Assembly (NCBI GenBank): GCA_014799955.1
Contig: JAAVHB010000005.1
Location: 1 to 64,000 of the forward strand
DNA from: Butyrivibrio sp.
Lineage (GTDB): Bacteria > Bacillota > Clostridia > Lachnospirales > Lachnospiraceae
Direction of reading: 5' to 3'
Length of the DNA: 64,000 nt
Made by a program: the position numbers and the translations under genes. Below the pieces are notes generated by a model. It was not told the origin of the DNA, searched no databases, and saw only the letters and a program-made list of their open reading frames with translations. This document shows, one piece after another, positions 59,672-64,000 of the stretch (its first letter is position 1; every line of letters begins with the position of its first letter).

Positions 59672-61266
59672 TGGCACGAAAGAGCAGAAAAAATCCCGTT
59701 GTTGAGGAAAGTATTCGCGCGGTCACACTCAATACCGCACTCTATATAAGACTTTCTGTTGAGGACGGTCACGGAAGAAGTAACTCAATTGAAAATCAGC
59801 AGTTGATACTGAATGATTATCTTTCGGATAAGCCCGAATTTCGCGTGTGCGATACTTATATAGATAATGGTCTGAAGGGAACGAATTTCAACCGCCCGAA
59901 TTTTCAGCGTATGCTTGCCGATATTGAGGACGGCAAAATCAACTGTGTTATCGTCAAGGATTTGTCGCGGCTCGGTCGTAACTCGATTGATACGGGATAT
60001 TACATTGAGCAGTATTTTGCGCAGCACAAAGTCCGTTTCATCGCCGTTAATGATTGCTACGACAGCACGGACAAGAACAACGCCCAAAACGGAATACTTC
60101 TTCCGTTAAAAAATATGATAAACGAGGCTTACGCGCTCGACATTGGAAAGAAGATAAAGGCGCAAGCACACCAAGCTATGCTCGACGGAGAATACATCGG
60201 AGCAAGAGCACCATTCGGGTATAAAAAAGCCCCCGACAATTGCCACAAGCTGATAATTGACGAGGAAACAGCACCGATAGTTCGGCAAATATTCGAGTGG
60301 GCAGCCGAGGGCATTGGAATAAATACGATCACGGTGCGGCTTAATGAAATGGGGGCAGTTACTTCAAGCGTTTATAAAGGTTTGACAAGTGAACAGGGCA
60401 AACGGTACAGACAAAATGAACATTGGACGACCTTTACGGTTGACCATATTTTGATAAATCCCGTTTACACGGGCGATATGGTTCAAGGCAAGAGTGTAAT
60501 AGTTGGTCATAAGCAACAAGATACCGCTCCCGAGGACTACATCGTTGTTCGCGATACCCACGAGCCGATAATAAGCCGTGAAATGTTTGAACGTGTAAAA
60601 GCGATACGCGACGCTGTGCGCGAGGAATACAAAAACAAGCCCATTGACCCATATACAGAGAACATTTTCAAAGGCAAAATCTTTTGTCCGCATTGCGGAA
60701 AACCTCTGCATCGTCAAAGAGCCAAGAGAAAGACGAAAGCCGATGTTTATCGGTTGCATTGTCTTTCGCCGTCTAGGGTTTCTAAATCTGCTTGTATCGG
60801 GGTAAATATTGACGAGCAGATAGTGATAGATGTTGTTTCCGTTGCACTTAAAAACAAGCTCTCGGCTATCAAAAAATCCACTCCGAAAACAGATAAATCG
60901 GATATTCTGAAACGCCAAAAGTCCGATAAGCAGCGCGAACTGAACCGAGTACAAAGTCTTATAAAAGGCTTGTATGAGAACCTTGTTAGCGGCGTTATTT
61001 CCGACGAGGATTACAAGGAATTAAAAATCGGCTACGCAGAGCAAGCCGCCGATCTGACGAGTGAGCTAGAGCGTTTGGACGATGAAATATGCCGCCTCGA
61101 ACGCGAAAGCAAACAACGGCTTGAAATAAAATCTACCGCGGACAGCTTTAAGAGCAGCAGACAGCTCACTGCGGAGATCATTAACCGCCTGATAGAGCGC
61201 ATAGAAATAAATCACGACCGCGAGATAAACATAACATTTCGTTCGGACGGAAAGGAGAATTGTTGA
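59671..61266 (+). CDS. large serine recombinase 2
   Basis: 531 residues, with AAAGGAGG upstream. TALYIRLSVEDG holds the nucleophile Ser29. Then come IENQQLILNDYL, GKINCVIVKDLSRLGRNSIDTGYYIEQYF (alpha-helix E region) and INEAYALDIGKKIKAQ. The recombinase domain follows, then a zinc ribbon (IFCPHCGKPLHRQRAKRK) and a C-terminal coiled coil (SDKQRELNRVQSLIKGLYENL). Complete. It probably works with recombinase 3 (and 1) in excision and integration. The 3' end overlaps recombinase 3. Confidence 0.95.
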   Translation: MARKSRKNPVVEESIRAVTLNTALYIRLSVEDGHGRSNSIENQQLILNDYLSDKPEFRVCDTYIDNGLKGTNFNRPNFQRMLADIEDGKINCVIVKDLSRLGRNSIDTGYYIEQYFAQHKVRFIAVNDCYDSTDKNNAQNGILLPLKNMINEAYALDIGKKIKAQAHQAMLDGEYIGARAPFGYKKAPDNCHKLIIDEETAPIVRQIFEWAAEGIGINTITVRLNEMGAVTSSVYKGLTSEQGKRYRQNEHWTTFTVDHILINPVYTGDMVQGKSVIVGHKQQDTAPEDYIVVRDTHEPIISREMFERVKAIRDAVREEYKNKPIDPYTENIFKGKIFCPHCGKPLHRQRAKRKTKADVYRLHCLSPSRVSKSACIGVNIDEQIVIDVVSVALKNKLSAIKKSTPKTDKSDILKRQKSDKQRELNRVQSLIKGLYENLVSGVISDEDYKELKIGYAEQAADLTSELERLDDEICRLERESKQRLEIKSTADSFKSSRQLTAEIINRLIERIEINHDREINITFRSDGKENC

Positions 61267-62768
61267 TGATAGCACTCTACATACGGCTCTCGCTTGAGGA
61301 CGAAAAGTACGACAGCCTGAGCATAGAAAATCAGCAAATTCTTCTTCGCGAAAAAGCTATGTCGCTGCCCGAATACGCAAGTTCCGAGGTCAAGGAGTTT
61401 ATTGACAACGGGCATACGGGAACTAATTTTGAACGTCCCGCTGTCCAACAGCTTTTGGAGTTGGTGAGAGAGGGAAAGGTCACAACAATTCTTGTTAAGG
61501 ATTTCTCGCGTTTCGGGAGAAATTCGATTGAAACGGGATATTTTATCGAAAAAGTGTTCCCCTTGTATCACGTTCGCTTTATCGCCATAAGCGATAACTA
61601 CGACAGCGCGGAGCATAAGGGCGAAACGGGCGGCGTTGACGTTGCGTTTAAGTACCTTATAAATGAGTATTACAGCCGTGATCTTTCAATAAAAAGCAAA
61701 ACGGCGAGAATGGCAAAAATGAGGCGCGGCGAGTATCAGAGCAAGATTTGTATGTACGGCTACCAAAAGGGTGCGGACGGTCGGTTAGTTCCTGATGAAG
61801 AAACAGCAGATAACGTTCGGAAAATCTTTGAATGGGCTGCGGAGGGCTTATCATCGGACAAGATTGTCAGTAAACTGTACGAGCTGGGCATACCAACTCC
61901 CGGTGAACACAAGGCAAGCAAAGGGAAAAAATTCCACGATGTTTCCCGAACCAACGGCGTATGGTGTCCGAATACAATTTTGAAAATCTTGGCGGACGAA
62001 CGCTATATTGGAACATACATAGTCGGTAAAAGTGCTGTTGTCGAGGTAGGCAGTACACACGCTCGTCCAAAAGACAAGAGTGAATGGATTGTAATTCCCA
62101 ACCACCACGAGCCTATCATCAGTCAAGAATTGTTTGAACGTGCAAACAGTAATATCAAACGCCGCAAACTTCCAAACAGACAGCGGAGAGAATATCTTCT
62201 GCGCGGAAAAGTCTATTGTGGGTGTTGCAACCACGCTATGAATTTTGCGAATTGTACGCATTTTAAGTGCCGCCATTCGGCTAAATTAACCGATATGCCT
62301 TGCTGCGGTTTATCAATCCCGAAAGCCGATCTGGAGAGTATCGTGTTTGATACGATAAATGCGCAAATAAAATGCGCTTTCGGTGTTGACGATCTGCAAG
62401 CCGATGAGAAACTGACATCTGCTCCCGATGAAGAACCCGAAAAGAAGATACGCTTTTTGCAAGACAGCAAGCGAGAGCTTTACGAGCAATTTGTTCTCGG
62501 AGAGCTTGATGTGGAAAGCTACAAGGAAAAGAAAGCGGAACTCGATGTTAAACTCGCCTACGAGCAGAGTATAAGGTCGGTGATTGCCGAACAAGCGAAA
62601 GCCGAGCACGAGGAACAAGAAATAGTCCGACAGAAAAAGAAAATAGCCGACGAGCTGAATGCCGCCGACGGTCTTACTAAATCGCTTGTGGACTTGCTGA
62701 TAAAACGAGTTTACGTTTTCCCCGACAACAGGATAGATGTCGAGTACCTTTCACGCTCGTTCTTCTGA
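61266..62768 (+). CDS. large serine recombinase 3
   Basis: 500 residues from ATG 61266, which overlaps the stop of recombinase 2; AAAGGAG lies upstream and two in-frame TTG codons precede the ATG. MIALYIRLSLEDE holds Ser9. Then come IENQQILLREKAM, GKVTTILVKDFSRFGRNSIETGYFIEKVF, a zinc ribbon (YCGCCNHAMNF, FKCRHSAKLTDMPCC) and a coiled coil with KRELYEQFVLGELDVESYKEKKAEL. Complete. The gene is the last of the element: its stop is about 60 bases from the junction with the broken integrase gene. Confidence 0.95.
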   Translation: MIALYIRLSLEDEKYDSLSIENQQILLREKAMSLPEYASSEVKEFIDNGHTGTNFERPAVQQLLELVREGKVTTILVKDFSRFGRNSIETGYFIEKVFPLYHVRFIAISDNYDSAEHKGETGGVDVAFKYLINEYYSRDLSIKSKTARMAKMRRGEYQSKICMYGYQKGADGRLVPDEETADNVRKIFEWAAEGLSSDKIVSKLYELGIPTPGEHKASKGKKFHDVSRTNGVWCPNTILKILADERYIGTYIVGKSAVVEVGSTHARPKDKSEWIVIPNHHEPIISQELFERANSNIKRRKLPNRQRREYLLRGKVYCGCCNHAMNFANCTHFKCRHSAKLTDMPCCGLSIPKADLESIVFDTINAQIKCAFGVDDLQADEKLTSAPDEEPEKKIRFLQDSKRELYEQFVLGELDVESYKEKKAELDVKLAYEQSIRSVIAEQAKAEHEEQEIVRQKKKIADELNAADGLTKSLVDLLIKRVYVFPDNRIDVEYLSRSFF

Positions 62769-62832
62769 TTGGGAAAATTTTCATCAAATTATCACAATTA
62801 TTTTTTGTCTTGTACTTGACATCGGGGTGACG
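62769..62832. other. right end of the ICE (attachment junction)
   Basis: The host tyrosine-integrase frame is normal down to GLHSFRH (codon CAC at 62829-62827, minus strand) and then turns into unrelated residues that run antisense to recombinase 3. The border therefore lies near 62827-62830. The sequence GTGACG here includes a GA dinucleotide, the crossover core known for related large serine recombinases (TnpX, TndX); use of GA by this element is inference. The left end is outside the window. Confidence 0.75.
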
Positions 62833-63825
62833 AAAACTATGCAAGCCATAGAACGGTAAACCATTTCTTTCACAGAAACGTTTCAGCCAAGTATAAGTGG
62901 TGTTAGGGTGCTGAGGTTCGCCGTTATCCTTTGTGAACAGTCGGTCGGTATCTACCCAATAATTTCCAAGCTTTAACGCTTCATCGTCTTGTTCGGCTTT
63001 CAGTTCCTTGAGAATATCCATTATGTACGGCGAGATTTTCAGCGTTCTTTGGGAGCGTTTGGTTTTGGTGGTATCGGTGTAAATTCCGCGTGCCTTAGTC
63101 TGGTTAGACGTTCGATGAACACTTATTATATTGTTCTCAAAGTCGATGTCTTTCCATTCCAAGCCGAGCATTTCTCCGCGACGGAAACCGCTGTATGCCA
63201 TAAGATAGAAGAACGCTCTGTATTTCAACGGCTCGTCCTCCATTTTAGTAAGTAGCACCGCCATTTCCTCTTGCGAATAAATTTGCTTTTCCTTGACCTC
63301 GCCTTTAGGTATCGACACCTTAGAACAAGGGTTATCGGGAACTATGCCCATTTTTACGGCATAACCGAACACGTCCGAAATAAGACTTAGGTTGTGCCGT
63401 ATAGTTTTAGGAGCAAGCGGCTTTCCGTTGACCTCGTTCGCGCCGTCCTTTGCAAGAGAATTGACGAACGCTTGAAGTTGTCTGGGTGTTATCTTGTCAA
63501 CTCTTAAATGACCTATCGCGGGATAGATACGGTGTTTTAGCTGTTTCAGCCGTTCATAGGTCGTACTGCGGAGGTTATATTTTGCGTATTCCTCGAACCA
63601 CTCCTCGCACAGTTCCTCAAACTTAACAGCCTTTGTCGAAAATCCTCGCATACACGCGTCCTCGAACATCACCGCTTGACGGTTCAGTTCTTTCTGTATT
63701 TGCCGATCTGTCATTCCCTCGGGCGGTTTCCAGGTCATTGCCTGTTCCTTGTGGTTGCCCTTGGTATCGTAGCCCACGGAGACCCGAATTTGGTACGAGT
63801 CGCCGCGCTTTCTGATGGTTGCCAT
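62827..63825 (-). pseudogene. tyrosine integrase interrupted by the ICE
   Basis: Reads from ATG 63825 (GGAGAG 6 bases upstream). The N-terminal Arm-type domain (ATIRKRGDSYQIRVSVGYD) and SAM-like core-binding domain (LRSTTYERLKQLKHRIYPAIGHLRVDKITPRQLQAFV) are intact. The catalytic domain starts with YSGFRRGEMLGLEWKDID (first catalytic Arg). It stops at YGLHSFRH, where the HxxR box begins. The usual rest, including the second His and the nucleophilic Tyr, is missing; about 49 foreign codons follow to 62677. It belongs to a Tn916-type element or prophage that served as the ICE's target and must be inactive while the ICE is present. Confidence 0.9.
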
Positions 63826-63884
63826 AAACATCTCTCCTTTCGATTCTGATGTTGCGGATTTATGACATACCCCTGTACATATTT

Positions 63885-63913
63885 ATTATACCACTTTCTT
63901 GCTTTAAAGTCAA
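63885..63913 (-). promoter_or_regulatory. promoter of the interrupted integrase gene
   Basis: On the minus strand TTGACT (63913-63908), 17-base spacer, TATAAT (63890-63885), 60 bases before the start codon. Confidence 0.85.
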
Positions 63914-63971
63914 GCATTTCCAAATATTTTTACAGAGGTATGCCGATTTTTCGTTGCTTATCTTTTATGGT

Positions 63972-64000
63972 GCAGCAGATTGTCTTGTTTCCTCTGCTGC
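63972..64000. other. hairpin at the window edge
   Basis: An 8-bp perfect stem (gcagcaga / tctgctgc, 63972-63979 and 63993-64000) with a 13-base loop. It may be the terminator of a gene outside the window, since what follows cannot be seen. Confidence 0.4.

Noticed and set aside
4..64000. CRISPR array
   Set aside because: No set of regularly spaced direct repeats was seen; the repeated 18-mer is palindromic and dispersed over 53 kb.
62769..64000. tRNA gene as the insertion target
   Set aside because: No cloverleaf-like sequence is found near the junction; the target is clearly an integrase gene.

Overview
The window carries most of an integrative and conjugative element (ICE) of the Tn1549 / C. 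difficile CTn type in a low- to mid-GC Bacillota, most likely a gut clostridial (Ruminococcus/Oscillospira-like) host. The reasons are the gene order, strong AGGAGG-type ribosome binding sites, sigma-A promoters with 17-bp spacers, and CD1107/CD1108/CD1112-like transfer proteins. The left end lies outside the window. The right end is visible at about 62.83 kb, where the element has cut a tyrosine integrase gene of another mobile element.

Layout. 0-6.6 kb: maintenance and accessory genes (HTH protein, DUF6075, ParA, ParB, replication-initiator-like HTH protein, radical SAM protein, PAPS-reductase-like PP-loop enzyme, Cys-rich small protein, double-HTH regulator). 6.7-28.1 kb: the transfer operon. 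It holds a PcfB-like protein, a VirD4 coupling protein split by a group II intron, a pilin-like protein, a VirB6/TrbL-like protein, PrgI, the VirB4 ATPase, a DNA methyltransferase, a CD1108-like protein, topoisomerase III, an InlB/GLUG surface protein, SSB and a DUF3849-SpoVG protein. 28.2-44.4 kb: a flavin reductase with its own consensus promoter, a 4053-residue polyvalent methylase/helicase protein with a TnpV-like gene overlapping it out of frame, a TOPRIM protein, an oriT-like region and a Mob_Pre (MOBV) relaxase. 44.5-56.8 kb: AT-richer cargo. This has a complete agr-type quorum-sensing set (AgrA, AgrC, AgrB, AgrD) followed by a secreted C39-like protein and a lipoprotein, a Y-family polymerase/YolD pair with an XRE regulator, a SLOG protein, a DUF6465 protein and a NYN-domain protein. 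56.8-62.8 kb: an XRE regulator, a probable ~0.5 kb noncoding RNA, a DUF6870 protein and three tandem large serine recombinases, the first frameshifted. 62.8-64 kb: the interrupted tyrosine integrase.

How it works together. The serine recombinases would excise and integrate the element. The relaxase nicks at oriT, and topoisomerase III, the polyvalent helicase/methylase and SSB process DNA. VirD4, VirB4, VirB6 and PrgI move the strand to the recipient, and ParA/ParB may stabilise the excised form. An 18-bp palindrome repeated five times in front of or next to accessory genes points to an element-wide regulator. The agr cassette would let the cargo respond to cell density.

The least expected items are the repeated palindrome, the overprinted TnpV-like gene, the agr cassette with an unusual signal peptide, the noncoding RNA locus beside the recombinases, and the intron whose removal exactly restores the coupling-protein gene. 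Family names are from recognition of residues by eye; no database search was run.
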